A stretch of DNA of 64,000 bases, taken from assembly GCA_014529385.2 (NCBI GenBank), contig CM043955.1:150613640-150677639 (forward strand), written 5' to 3'. Position numbers and translations under genes: made by a program. This DNA comes from Adiantum capillus-veneris. Lineage: Eukaryota; Streptophyta; Polypodiopsida; Polypodiales; Pteridaceae. The notes beneath the pieces are model-generated. The model was not told the DNA's origin. It made no database searches and saw only the letters and a list, made by a program, of their open reading frames with translations. Below are positions 1-10,759 of this stretch, piece after piece; position 1 is the stretch's first letter, and every line of letters starts with the position of its first letter.

Positions 1-21
1 TTTCATTGTTATTATTGCCAA

Positions 22-25
<4 letters not shown>

Positions 26-67
<42 letters not shown>
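26..67. repeat. (CT)n microsatellite
   Basis: An uninterrupted CT dinucleotide tract of about 42 bp. It lies at the left edge of the window, so its context is unknown. No gene is visible between it and the retroelement that starts near 0.6 kb. Confidence 0.95.
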
Positions 68-69
<2 letters not shown>

Positions 70-148
70 AGCTCGTGTGCTTAACTCACTAATTATACCA
101 TGAACAATTTATTGTTGTTTCCACCATAACCCAATTCCCTTTCAATCC

Positions 149-530
149 ATACTCTTAAAGGCCATGATATAGCTTGTCTCATAATCTTCTTCTCTTGAAA
201 GGTACTCCACAATGTACTTATGGAAAATTATATGTTTTTGTCAATACATCGCATCAAACTCCTCTTACATAGAGTACATAATATTATCAAGTCACCCCAT
301 GCATACATAGTGTAAACTACACTCTATACTCTTTAAGGCCATGATATAGCTTGTCTCATATTTTTCTTCTCTTGAAAGGTACTCTATTGTACCTCTTACA
401 GGCAATTGTACATTTTTTATCGATACATCAAATCAAACTCCTCCTACATTAAACAATATACAGGTGGATTAGATCCTACACATAATATAATAAAGTCACC
501 CCATGCATAATCTTGTAAATTACACTGACC
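149..530. repeat. Imperfect tandem duplication, unit about 180-200 bp
   Basis: Two diverged copies lie head to tail, at about 149-326 and 327-530. Both begin with a block reading AAGGCCATGATATAGCTTGT, continue with TTCTTCTCTTGAAAGGTACTC, and share a later segment containing GTCACCCCATGCATA. They carry several indels, so the duplication is old. It does not match the chromovirus LTR at 5.3-7.7 kb, so it is probably not that element's 5' LTR. Confidence 0.8.
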
Positions 531-689
531 ATCCACAAAAGTTATGTTAGAAAAAACATTGAAAGTTTAAGTTTATTTGATCAATTCATGGTAGTGCCAC
601 AAAGAGATCTTTTAGCTCTTGCTCTATACTCCTCATTGAATTTAGCCAACAAGGACTATGTGTCTGCTTAACTACTGCATTAGAGAGGA

Positions 690-1640
690 AACAAAGGAAG
701 AAAAGGGAAAGAAAGAGGTCATCCTCTTCTCCTTCTTCTTCACCTTCCTCCACTTCTGACGAAAGCTATGACTATTCTTCTAGAGAATACAAGAGGGGAG
801 GGCATGGCAAATCATACCCTGCATGGTGAAGGTCACAAAAGCTCAAGAAGTTCAAAGAGGGAGGAAAGGGTATCTCTTTTCTCACCTATGATGGCACCTT
901 TGGTGCTACCCACAAAGTATTGGCCTTCATCTAGTGTTTTGATACGGCCTTTGGAGATGAGGGCTTCATAGAGTCCTCCAAGCTATGCCATGTAGCTATG
1001 CACTTCTACAAATCGGCTCATCAATGGTGGGCTAGCCTTCGTGGCAACGGTGAAGCCCCAAAGACATGGAAAACTCTACGAGTTTCCATAATGAAGCAAT
1101 TCCTTGCTAGCGATGCAAAGGACAAAGTGCTCACCGAATATTGCAATTTGAAGCTTCTCTCTCGGAGTCTATCCACAAATACATAGAATTTTTTTGGGAC
1201 TTACATCTCAAGGCTACTGTCTTCCAAAAGATAGACTTTGCTGAGCAAAAGAAATAGTTTTGTGTGGGATTACGTGAAGAGATGGCCCAATATCTCAACT
1301 CTCAATGGCTTGGTTCTATCACCAAAGTAATCCACCACACCATGGTTGCTTTGCGCACCAATTTCCAACAAGGGGCTAGACAGAATGTCAAGCCCATGGA
1401 AAACAAAGAGAAAAATGATGCAAAGGGGAAAACCAATGCCCAAAATTCTTCCCAAGGCAATTCCAACAACAACAACAACAACAATCGGTCCAAGGAGAAG
1501 GGGGTTTACAAAGGTAAAAAACAAACTCTCTCCTAAAGAGCTTGAAGCTTTTTGCAAGGACCATAAGTGCTTTAAGTGTGGGGAGCAAGGACATGGCTAT
1601 CGTTCTTACCCCAAAAAAAATGCTCGCAAATGAGATCCCT
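690..1640 (+). pseudogene. gag: Chromovirus gag, with zinc knuckle (broken)
   Basis: A lysine/serine-rich N-terminus (about 690-830) leads into a gag-like segment at 998-1300. This includes HQWWASLRGNG and, in another frame, IHKYIEFFWDL followed by KIDFAEQKK, a TAG stop, then FCVGLREEM. The region ends with an Asn-rich linker and a zinc knuckle near 1570-1610 that reads CFKCGEQGHGYRSY. This is CX2CX4HX4C with the last Cys replaced by Tyr, so metal binding is probably lost. The homologous knuckle at 58.4 kb keeps the Cys. At least two frameshifts are present, near 1150 and 1530. The first codon cannot be fixed. Confidence 0.8.
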
Positions 1641-1641
1641 A

Positions 1642-4600
1642 GAGCTTTCACCATCGAAGCTCTAAAAGAGGATGCTCATTGTAAAGGTGCACCTCTCTCC
1701 TATGCTTGGGGAAAGGTAAGGGAGCATGATGCCTTCATCTTGTTTGACCCTGGCTCTACTCACAACTTCATATCAATGGAGTTGGCCACCAAGTTGGGCA
1801 TTCAAGCTTTCAAGATGGGAGATGTTCTAATGGATGACGCTACTTTCTAGGGACAGCAAGCCTCCGTTACTCCCTTGATTAGGAAGTTGAGGCTCCATGT
1901 CCAAAGCTATGTTGACAAAGAAGATTTTTTCATCTGTCCTCTCCAACATGAGGATGCTATCCTAGGTGCACCATGGTTCAACCTCATGGCTGCCAACATG
2001 AAGTTCCCTGAAAGGAAAATCTACTTCACCTACAGGGGAAAGAACATGTATATAGATGCTAGTGAGTTTGGTCATACTATACCACTTGTAAATTCACCTG
2101 CTTTTGATAAATCAATGAAGAGCTCAGTTTTTGTCAAAGAGTCCCTAAAAGGTCCTAATGTTTTATCAAAAGTAAATGGTAGGAATCAAGAAGAGTTAGA
2201 CTTATCTAATTTTTTAAAAGGATTCCAAGATGTGCTCATCAATCATATCCCTATGGACTTACCTCCAAAACAAGGGGATGGTGACCATCAAATTGAGCTC
2301 CTACCAGGAAGCTCACAGCCTAACAAGCCTTCTTATCAACTTTCCCAAGCTCAACAAGAGGAGATCATGAGGCACGTACAGGAATTGGAAGACAAAGGGA
2401 TGGTGAGGCCTAGTTCCTCTCCCTTAAGTTCTCCAGTCCTTTTAGTGCAAAAGAAAGATGGTACATACCGTATGTGTGTGGACTATTGAGCACTAAACCA
2501 TACCAGTATCAAAAACAAATTTCCAGTGCCTTGGGTAGAAGATCTGTTTGATAAGCTACAAGGCTCTACCTACTTCAGTAGGATTGACCTTAAAAGTGGC
2601 TATCATCAAACAAGGGTAGTGGATGAAGATATCCTAAAGACCGCATTTCGCACAACATTTGGTATTTATGAATATCTAGTCATGCCTTTTGGCTTGACCA
2701 ACACACCAACCACGTTCAATCATCTAATGGAGAAAATCTTTAGACCATATCACAAATTCATGAGAGTGTTCTTTGATGATATCATCATCTACTCCAAGTC
2801 CTTGGAGGAACATAAGCAACATCTCCAAGTAGATTTTCAAGCATTGAGGGAGAACAAGGTTTTTGTCAACCAAAAGAAAAGCGAATGTTTCCTTCAAGAG
2901 ATTCAATACTTAGGTCATATTATCTCTCAAGATGGTATCCGTATGGATCCATCAAAATCAGAGGTAATAAAACAATGGCCTAATCCAAGGAATCTACATG
3001 AGCTAAGAAGCTTTATTGGTATGTGTGCATACTATAGATGCTTCATAGCAAAAAAATTTCAAATAGCAGGACCACTACATGACTTAATTATGAAGAACAT
3101 TAAGTATTTATGGACTGCTAAGGAGAAAAATGCTTTTGACAAGCTCAAATAGAAGCTTACCTCCCAACCAGTCCTCATGCTTCCGGATCTCTCAAAGCCA
3201 TTTGAGGTCCAATGTGATGCTTGTGGTGATTACTCTTGAAGCAGTTTTGCTTCAAGAAGGCCATGCCATAGCATATGAGAGCCGAAGGCTCAATACAGAT
3301 GAACGTGTCTTAGGCATTTATGAGAAAGAGCTTTTAGTTGTTCTACATGCCCTAGACACATGGAAGCATTATTTATTAGAGACTCCATTTATTCTATGAA
3401 CTGACCACCAAAGTCTCAAGTACTTCATGACACAAACCAAGCTTTTTGACAAACAAATGAGGTGGGCAAATTTCCTTTTGCAATTTAATTTCCATATTGC
3501 TCACATTGCTGGTAAGCACAATCAAGTGGCCGATACACTTTCACGACGACCAAAAGTTAATGCGGTGTCTATAACTACTCACAATGCTCTATCTTCTATG
3601 ATAGATGAGTATGATACTGACCCTGAATATCGAGACATAATGTCAACCCTTGCTTTGCGGAAGAAAGAGGAACCATTTACCTTGCACGATGATTATCTTC
3701 TCCACGGCAATAGGCTATGTGTTACCCACTCCCTTCGTGAGAAAGTCATGTATGAATACCATGCTCCTCCCTATGTGGGGCAGAGAGGCATTCAACCTAC
3801 TCTCTGAGGAGTAGAAACGAACTTCTATTGGCCTACCATGAAAGTGGAATACAAGAGTATGTCTCAAAATGTGTAGTATGTAAAAAGGCCAATTATGATA
3901 GAGGTAAGCAACCTAGATTACTCCAACCATTTCCTATCCCAAATTCACCATGGGAGAGTATATCCATGGATTTTATCTTTGGATTACCCAAGTCTATCCA
4001 TGGGAATACGAGAATATGGACAATAGTCGATAGGTTTAGCAAGCAAGCACACTTTATTACTGTCAAAAAGACTATTAAGGCACACCAAATGGCAACTCTC
4101 TTCATATCACATATTTTCAAACACCATGGATTACCAACATCCATCATGTCAGATAGAGATCCTAGAATGACCATTAATTTTTGGAAATGTCTCTTTGAAA
4201 ATCTAGGGACACGATTGAATTTCTCTTCGGCCTATCACCCACAAACGGATGGCCAAAATGAGATAGCCAATCTTATGATACTCGATCTACTAAAGACTTA
4301 TGTTACCGAAGTAGATCAGCGCTCACAATGGGAAAAATACTTACCCCTTGTAAAGTATGCCTACAATAATACTATACATTCTTCTAGGGAAAAGCACCTT
4401 TTGAAATCATTGAGGGAAGACCTAAAAGTCCCTTGCTACTCAAAGTATATGGGAAGATCTTCGCTTCTGCAAAAAGCTGCTGCTGCTCACAAGCACAAAA
4501 GGGCCTTAAAGTTCAAAGAAAATGATTGGGTCTTACTAAAGTTTCCTAAGGCTTGATTGAGGCAAACGACGGGCAAAAATCCTATGGGCCATCAAAAGTA

Positions 4601-4985
4601 TTATGCTAAGCTAGCAAAAAGATACTATGGTCCTTTTCAAATCTTGAAGCCCATCAATGAGATGGCTTATCAACTCAAGTTGCCCAACCATTGGCTCATA
4701 CACAATGCTTTTCATGTGAGCCTACTTAAGCCCTACAAAAGAGAGCCACCAAGTGAACCAATTGTTGAAGACCCTCCCAAAATTGAAGACCAAGAAGAGG
4801 TGCTACAACCCAAAGCTATCCTTCGGCATGAAGACAAGGTACTACAACATGGTAAGATTATCCGATGGTATCTTATTAAATTAAAAAATTATCTTTTTGA
4901 AGATGCTAGATGGATGCAAGGAATATAGCTTAAGGATAGTATCAACCTTGTCAATGCTTACAATGCTACATTAGAGTAAGCAAAT
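1642..4985 (+). pseudogene. pol: Chromovirus pol: PR-RT-RNase H-IN-chromodomain (broken)
   Basis: The protease has FILFDPGSTHNFIS near 1735-1775 (DPGS, where D-S/T-G is usual). Reverse transcriptase runs from about 2340 (KKDGTYRMCVDY) through IDLKSGYHQ to the catalytic box FFDDIIIYS at about 2770. RNase H covers about 3190-3530 and ends in VADTLSRRPK. The integrase has WESISMDFIFGLP at about 3950 and FSSAYHPQTDGQNE at about 4220. The C-terminus has [11 protein letters not shown] and a chromodomain-like [17 protein letters not shown] at about 4864. In-frame stops at 1848 (TAG), 2487 (TGA), 3150 (TAG), 3397 (TGA), 3805 (TGA), 4554 (TGA) and 4926 (TAG) each sit where Gln or Arg fits, for instance after CVDY where Arg is conserved. 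Coding signal fades at about 4985. Confidence 0.92.
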
Positions 4986-5324
4986 GTACAAATTTCTTTT
5001 CAATGACCAATGTTTTTGTCTTATAAGACTAGTTCTCTTTTTATTGTGCACAAATTTAAATAGTATGCATGCTTAGAATCATGTTTGTGATGAGAACGTC
5101 TCTCAAACACCAAGTAGAATTTGTCACTCTCCTTGGGAGAACGAAATGGACTAAGGAGTAGACATGCTTGCGGTAGCTATGTCTTCCAAGCACCAAATGG
5201 ATTAGTCATCCATCTTGGACTGATGTCCTAGGGTAAAAAGGGATACTCCACCCGGTAAGCACTAATTGACTAATGACTAAGGATTTATCTCTTCTACCTC
5301 ATAGTCAAGGACAACTATGATTTC
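4986..5324 (+). other. Non-coding tail between chromodomain and LTR
   Basis: About 340 bp of AT-rich sequence between the end of pol and the polypurine tract. No ORF or repeat is recognised. In the related copy at 58.2 kb, everything from the protease to the LTR is missing. Confidence 0.6.
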
Positions 5325-5334
5325 AAGAGAGAGG
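5325..5334 (+). other. Polypurine tract of the chromovirus
   Basis: AAGAGAGAGG lies just left of the LTR start TGTCATAA. Plus-strand DNA priming at such a tract defines the upstream edge of a 3' LTR. The position fits, but the tract is short. Confidence 0.6.
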
Positions 5335-5640
5335 TAATGTCATAAAATCTAATAGCGAACCAGCCCAAATGATTTTCTCATATTAAACTAATCATTTAAT
5401 GTGGGAGAATAAAGAGGAACAAGGGTTAGAATATAGACATGTGCTTTTAGATCTATCTCAACACGGGGCCAATGGTAAAGGGGTCCAAATGAGAAGATGG
5501 TTGGTCAAAGAGCAAGGCTAATGGAGCTTAAAAGACCTCAGGGTTGGATTCATTGAAGAACTCCAAAGGTTACTGTTAAAAAGTCCTTTGACGTTAGGTA
5601 AGCTAGGGCTGAGCTTGAGGTGGGAACTCGGCCCAAGCTT

Positions 5641-5790
5641 GAGGTGCTTGTCGTGATTGATGACTAAGGTGTTTGAGGTGATTGTCGTGCTTGATGACTA
5701 AGGTGCTTGAGGTGCTTGTCATGCTTGATGACTAAGATGCTTGAGGTGCTGGTCGTGCTTGCCGACTAGGGAGCCTGAGGTGCTTGTGGG
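5641..5790 (+). repeat. 34-bp minisatellite inside the LTR
   Basis: Four consecutive 34-bp units start at 5641, 5675, 5709 and 5743, with a partial fifth. Each begins GAGGTGCTTGTCGTG or a near variant and contains GACTAAGGTG. Related fragments extend to about 5845. No such array is seen in the sister LTR at 56.5-58.2 kb, so it seems to have expanded in this copy. Confidence 0.9.
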
Positions 5791-6209
5791 AACACTACCC
5801 AGGCTTGAGATGCTTGGTCATGCTTGCTGACTAAGGTGCTTGGGGGTAAGGTGTGCAAAAGTCAACAACTATCCCTAAAAGGAGGGGGAAAGCTCAGGAA
5901 TGAGAGAGAACACGCACACCCTCACACAAGGCAAGCTTGGTACAAAGAAAGCAAAAGGGACACTTGTCAAGTTCCTCTTCATGTTGCCCTGATGGTGTGC
6001 CTAAAGCCTATTGGTTGGCCTCCCAAGGGGTCCAATGATAAATTAGTTAATTTAAATAATTGTTTTGGTATTTATCAAGTCCTCTCTCTCAAAGGGGAAA
6101 GGGGGACACTTGTCCCAAGGCTACCCTTCTTGCTTGATATGCCTCTTGCTTGTGATTGGCTAGGCGTGGATGGGTCTAATGAGCTTCAAGCATGAGCTAC
6201 AAGGGGGGC

Positions 6210-6210
<1 letters not shown>

Positions 6211-6248
<38 letters not shown>

Positions 6249-6272
6249 ACCACACACACACACACACACACA
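6211..6272. repeat. Poly-C run followed by (CA)n
   Basis: A run of about 38 C residues is followed by a CA array of about 24 bp. The sister LTR at 57.3 kb has only a short GGGGGGCTG and CACACACA at the matching place, so the tract grew here. Long homopolymers are prone to sequencing error, so the exact length is unsure. Confidence 0.9.
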
Positions 6273-6525
6273 CTCATTGTGTATTGTGAAAAGTGCAAGA
6301 GCTCCCTCTCCTTCTCCAAACAAGTAGAGAGGTTGAGAGCCTACACCAACAGTCTTGGCTATGGAATGCAAATCCAACCAAGAGCCATGATTCATTGCTT
6401 AAGCTTTCCATCTTCTCCATCTTCATTACTATGCTATTATGTATGCTAGCAAGAAGAGTAATGATAAGTGAGGAACAAATTATTTCTCCTATGAAATGTT
6501 TCTTCTTCCTCTTCCCTACCCTCAT

Positions 6526-7254
6526 CAGTGTATTTTTTTTTGGCTAAAAATCGTCAATTTGGCGAATTTTGAAAATTTTGAGCTTTTTTGTTTGGCTCTC
6601 ATTGGTGTAGATCTTACAATGTTTTTCGCCAGGCTTTGCTATAAGGTTTTGTATTTTGGGGTAGCTAGTCGCCAAAGATATGCCCACCGATGGTAGGGGA
6701 GATTGAGGGCCAAGTAGGTTTGATGAAACACATCACATTATGACATGGGACCGAAAATATTAAAGCCTACATGTGGTTGTAAGATTTTGTTGCATGGAAT
6801 TTTAATGGGCTCCTATCATCATAATTACTTTTCTTTTCACTCTCCTAACTTTTCTATGATTGACCTATGCATGATTAATTAGATTTTATGTAGGAGGTCT
6901 GAGATCTTCACACTTCCTCATTTAGTTTTCATCTAGATTTCAAAGACCTTACCCTACTCAACAAGATGTTGTACATATAAGGTGTGTTGTGACATTGATA
7001 CTTATTTGAAAGTCTAGGTGGCACTACTTAAATCACTTCTTTCTATTATATAAAAGTTTGTAAGAGATTTTCCTTTTATCCTTACATGTGATATTGAAAA
7101 AAATGACCAATTAAGGTCTAAATTAAATTTTTTTGTTGAAAAAATGATAAATTTAATTCTAAAATATTTTGCTCACCAAATTCATAATTTAGATTCATTT
7201 TTTTGCCAAAAACTTGAGTAATATTTCAAGATTGGTGTCCAAAAAAATACACTG
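6526..7254. mobile_element. Non-autonomous hAT-like transposon, 729 bp
   Basis: The ends are inverted repeats, CAGTGTATTTTTTT at the left and its complement AAAAAAATACACTG at the right. Both sides are flanked by the same 8 bp, ACCCTCAT (6518-6525 and 7255-7262). An 8-bp target duplication with CAGTG-type ends is typical of the hAT superfamily. There is no transposase ORF. The related LTR at about 57.05 kb has the uninterrupted site. The interior is AT-rich. Confidence 0.88.
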
Positions 7255-7722
7255 ACCCTCATTCCCTGCTAGCTCCCTCCACCTTTGAAGGTGTGAGGCC
7301 TTGGGACCGAGGCTTGGGATAGTTAATGCTTTCCACAAAGTTTATGTTATGCTCGTGATGCATGAATATTTCCATCTTCATTGCATCACCTAGGTCACAA
7401 AAGGAACACAAAGATTGTATTGTACCAAGTCTCTCTTGATGGGAGAAACTATTATAGAAATGCCTATTGGAGGGGGGACCGGCTCCACATAAATCCGGTC
7501 TTCAACTGTTGTCATGTTCTCTAAATTCTCTCTGTAAAAGTATTGTTCATGCCAAGTTAACTAAATGCTATGTTTATGTTTCTAACTAAATGCTATGTTT
7601 ATGTTTCTACCATCAATTAAGTTCACACGCTATGCTCACAAAGTAATTCACAAAAGTACTTTCGCTAATTTCCACTACTCTCAAATTTAATAGGCAATTT
7701 TCATTACAATTGTTGCCAAATT

Positions 7723-8469
7723 TCTAGGATCCATGCCCCTTGAAAATCCAAAACTCCGAATTGCAATAACTAGTCGGCCATGTCAAATACCTTTGTCACC
7801 TTCGATGAGCAAAGATCTAAAAAGAGATTTACCTGACAAGCCACTGACCTTGCCTTAAGTGGCCTCACTATAGTGGGATGACTTACCAATGGAAGCTTTG
7901 TGAGGAATATGTGGAAGCTTGTCTACCCATCCTTGCCTGCGCATGACACAACTCAGATTGAGCTCCAACTTTGGATACTACCACGGTTGTTAAATAGTGG
8001 TACCCGTTCAACCTAAACAATTGAACCAAATACAAAATTTGAAACCGTATTTTGAACATACTTACCGGAGTAGGAAAGCACTTGGTACTACTCCCTTGGA
8101 GAGAAGATCACTGATTTCTTTGGCCATCCCACATCTAAACGTAAAGAAAATTGTACTGCCATACTTGTTGGCAGTTGCTACAAGTCACCATGATACTTCC
8201 AAGATACAATTTTCTTGTAAGAATTTTGATGCCTAGATGCCTTTGATTACAATTGCATTAAGCCATTTTTGAGGAATGTGAGTTTGTAAAGTGAGCCAGG
8301 TCCGCATCGGGCTGTTTCTTGTGGGAGTTGTGTGAGATAACTATGTACAACATGACAATAACAATTAAAAGAAAGACAATTTGAATGCTCCAAACTGTTA
8401 ACTTATAAGCAGTATGTTATTTGGATATAAATATGAGATGTTAACAGCTCTATTAGAAAATCTAAGCTA
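7723..8469. other. No feature recognised
   Basis: About 750 bp to the right of the LTR. It has short ORFs on both strands, but none has a motif I recognise, and no repeat is evident. Confidence 0.5.
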
Positions 8470-9720
8470 TAGATTTACTCTTTTTACCCTTTTTAAAACT
8501 CCTCATCCTCGCAATTTACTTTATGTTTTGAGGAAGCCCCTTTCATGCTATCTTTGAACCACTTTAATCCTCTGTACTGTCATCTTTTTCCCAACTTCTC
8601 TCTTCAACTCTCCTCCTGATCCTCTTCCCATGCTTGTTTTGCTTGATGCCGAGTAAGAAGGAGATATGGGAGGTTAAGAAAGTAATCTTGAATCCTCAAA
8701 AAGAGGATTAGTGAAGGACCAAGTTGGCCTTGAAGGTTTCTTTTGCCATACTTGTTTTATCTTTTCCGAATCTGCATTCATGTTGGTTGGGTTGTCCTTC
8801 TTTGACTGTGAAGACTCCATTATCTGTTTGATTCTCTAATTGGGCCTGTTGATAGGAGTCTTTGATGTTGTTGTAGGCCTCTGCTGGCTATGGGTGTTTG
8901 GCTTCTGACTCGGAGCATTGGAACACTTAGGAATCCAAATTTCTTGAGAACCTTTGTAAGTCCTTTGTTGACTTTGCTTAGCTCTAAGTTTTGTTGAGAT
9001 CTTGAGATCTTCATGCAGGTCTAGTGTAGTTGTAGTTGGCTTGTGGTTGACTAGTAGCGAAATCTTTGTATAATTTGTGTAGAATCCTTTTCCAAGAGGA
9101 AGATTCTTTGAGATCCATCTTTGTTCTATATCCTCTTGTGAGTTGTGGTAGACTTCAACATCTTTCAAGACTGTTCTTTTGTATACATGATTCTTTGGTA
9201 TCCTAGGATATTGTCAAGGTTGATACCTTGTGGGCCTTCTTTCTTGGGAAGGACTTGACATTACTTCATATGCCCTAACCTTTGGTTTTGGCACCCATAT
9301 TTGTCTGTTACCTCTATAGTAATCTTGTTATTTTAAGCCCCATTTTGATGCTATCCATCCCATGTGTTTGTCTTTATGTGTTGATTTCATGTCTTTAATC
9401 CAAACCGGATCATTGACTTTGACTAAAGTGCTTGGAACAAACACTTGCTTGACTTTCCTTTGCTTTCTTGAGTACTTTGGCTGAAATATCCTTGATTTTT
9501 TGGGTGTCTCCTTAGAGGTTTTAGTTGGGTCAACAATTGACTTGAAGTTTTGAAATCTTGACTTGCTTGAAGAAGTATCTGATCCATGAGGGTTCTTTGA
9601 TGTAGAAGCATGTGCTGCCACACCTTTCGTGCTAATCGGGGGAAGTACCACTTTAGATTTATCTTTGTCTGCAATTTTTGTTTTCGATTCTTGTGACTTC
9701 TGCAACTCTGAATCTAGCAT
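8470..9720 (-). pseudogene. Lys/Ser-rich ORF remnants downstream of protease-like segments
   Basis: Minus-strand ORF pieces at 9720-9328 and 9168-8836 are basic and hydrophilic, rich in Lys, Ser, Thr and Gln. The first contains SRKQRKVKQVFVPSTLVKVN and ends WIASKWGLK. Weaker coding signal with TAG stops continues to about 8470. They follow the retropepsin-like segments directly, so they probably belong to the same degenerate retroelement gene. No reverse transcriptase is seen, and the family is not identified. Confidence 0.4.
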
Positions 9721-9729
9721 TAATGGTAC

Positions 9730-10748
9730 CTATAAATGCTGTTGGCTACCTCTTGAAGAAGAGAGTATTAGCATTGTATCTTCTTTATAGGTCTTGTGTT
9801 GATCTAACCACTGATGTCCAAGGATTACATCTGCAAGCATTTCCTTTGAAGACTTTACATGAAACTTTACTTGCTCTTCATGATTTTGGATGCTAAGGGT
9901 AGCAACCATTTCTTCTTGACTTGTATGCATACCTAGCATTGTTTTGTTATCATGCTTGCATGGAGTGATCTGGAGGATCCTTTGGATGTTCTCTGCAATC
10001 ATATTGAACTTTACTTCTTTACCCAGTAGAGCATTGCATCTGACACTTGCTCCTTTTGTACTGCTAAGAACTATAGCTATTTTCACTGTTGGCTATATTG
10101 AAGATTTATGTCCTGCTTTTGCCATGGTCTCATCTTGATCTAGCTGTGTCTCTATGGAGGGTGACTTGAGACTTTTTTCCAAGCTGACTTACATTAGCTG
10201 ATTCAACTGGCAATGAGTGATTGATCTTTGGACTTCCTATTGCTTCCTGATTTTCAGCAACCCCGTTCTTCTTAACTTCTGGCTTTGGTTGCATTCTTTG
10301 CTCAATAGCTTGTGTGGTTACTCTTTGCTCTGTTTGATCTGCACTTCTTGATGCTTGATCTGCTTTAAGCTCTTCTGAAGTTCTGTTCAATGGAGATGAA
10401 TCATCTTCAATAAGATCTTCCATTTGAATTGTGCTTCAGGAACTTGTGTTATCGTCCGCGGGTGACCAGTCTTGGTCTTCATTCTTTGTTGTCTGCGAAG
10501 ACTCTATCATGTTTGCATTTTGTATCTCTTAACATCTTATGGACCATTGGCATTCCCATTATGATGTCGTCTGGCATATCTTTTGCTGTGATCACATGAA
10601 ATTGAGCTATGATGATTTGTAAACTTACTTCAATGGTGGTGGAGATGATTGCCCAGCATTCTTCTCGTTTGTTTCCTGATATGCTCACAAATTTAGGAGC
10701 ATCTTCCAACTGTGGTTGGCCACATCTTTTCCAAGTGCGAAAAGACAT
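9730..10748 (-). pseudogene. Two retropepsin-like segments in tandem
   Basis: ORFs at 10748-10479 and 10086-9730 share a pattern. A beta-rich stretch (EVSLQIIIAQFHVITAK, or SIQNHEEQVKFHVKSSK) is followed by a hydrophobic Asp/Gly motif, DDIIMGMPMVHKML in the first and DVILGHQWLDQHK in the second. This resembles the second half of retropepsins, where ILGxDWL is typical. The catalytic D-S/T-G motif is not clear in either. Between them (10423-10130) lies a hydrophilic linker of Glu, Gln, Ser and Lys. They could be a duplicated protease domain of an LTR element or a pararetrovirus-like element. Confidence 0.45.
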
Positions 10749-10759
10749 CAGATTCGTAT

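Larger units (their letters stand above)
560..7722 (+). mobile_element. Degenerate Ty3/gypsy chromovirus, 5' LTR missing
   Basis: The order is gag, protease, reverse transcriptase, RNase H, integrase, chromodomain, polypurine tract, 3' LTR, all on the plus strand. A chromodomain after the integrase is the defining trait of chromoviruses. No 5' LTR or primer-binding site is visible to the left, so the 5' end has been lost or replaced. At least eight in-frame stops and two frameshifts disrupt the coding part, so the copy is dead. A rearranged relative of the same family lies on the minus strand at 56.5-58.5 kb. The left boundary is approximate. Confidence 0.9.
5338..7722 (+). repeat. 3' LTR of the chromovirus, carrying a DNA transposon
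   Basis: It starts TGTCATAA. It aligns with the minus-strand LTR at 56547-58194 in blocks near the start (AAATGATTTTCTCATATTAA), in the middle (ATGCAAATCCAACCAAGAGCC near 6365) and near the end (GGAGGGGGGACCGGCTCCA near 7470). Without the 737 bp of insertion plus target duplication it is about 1.65 kb, close to the 1648 bp of the other copy. The right end is approximate because the last 60 bp are diverged. Confidence 0.8.
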
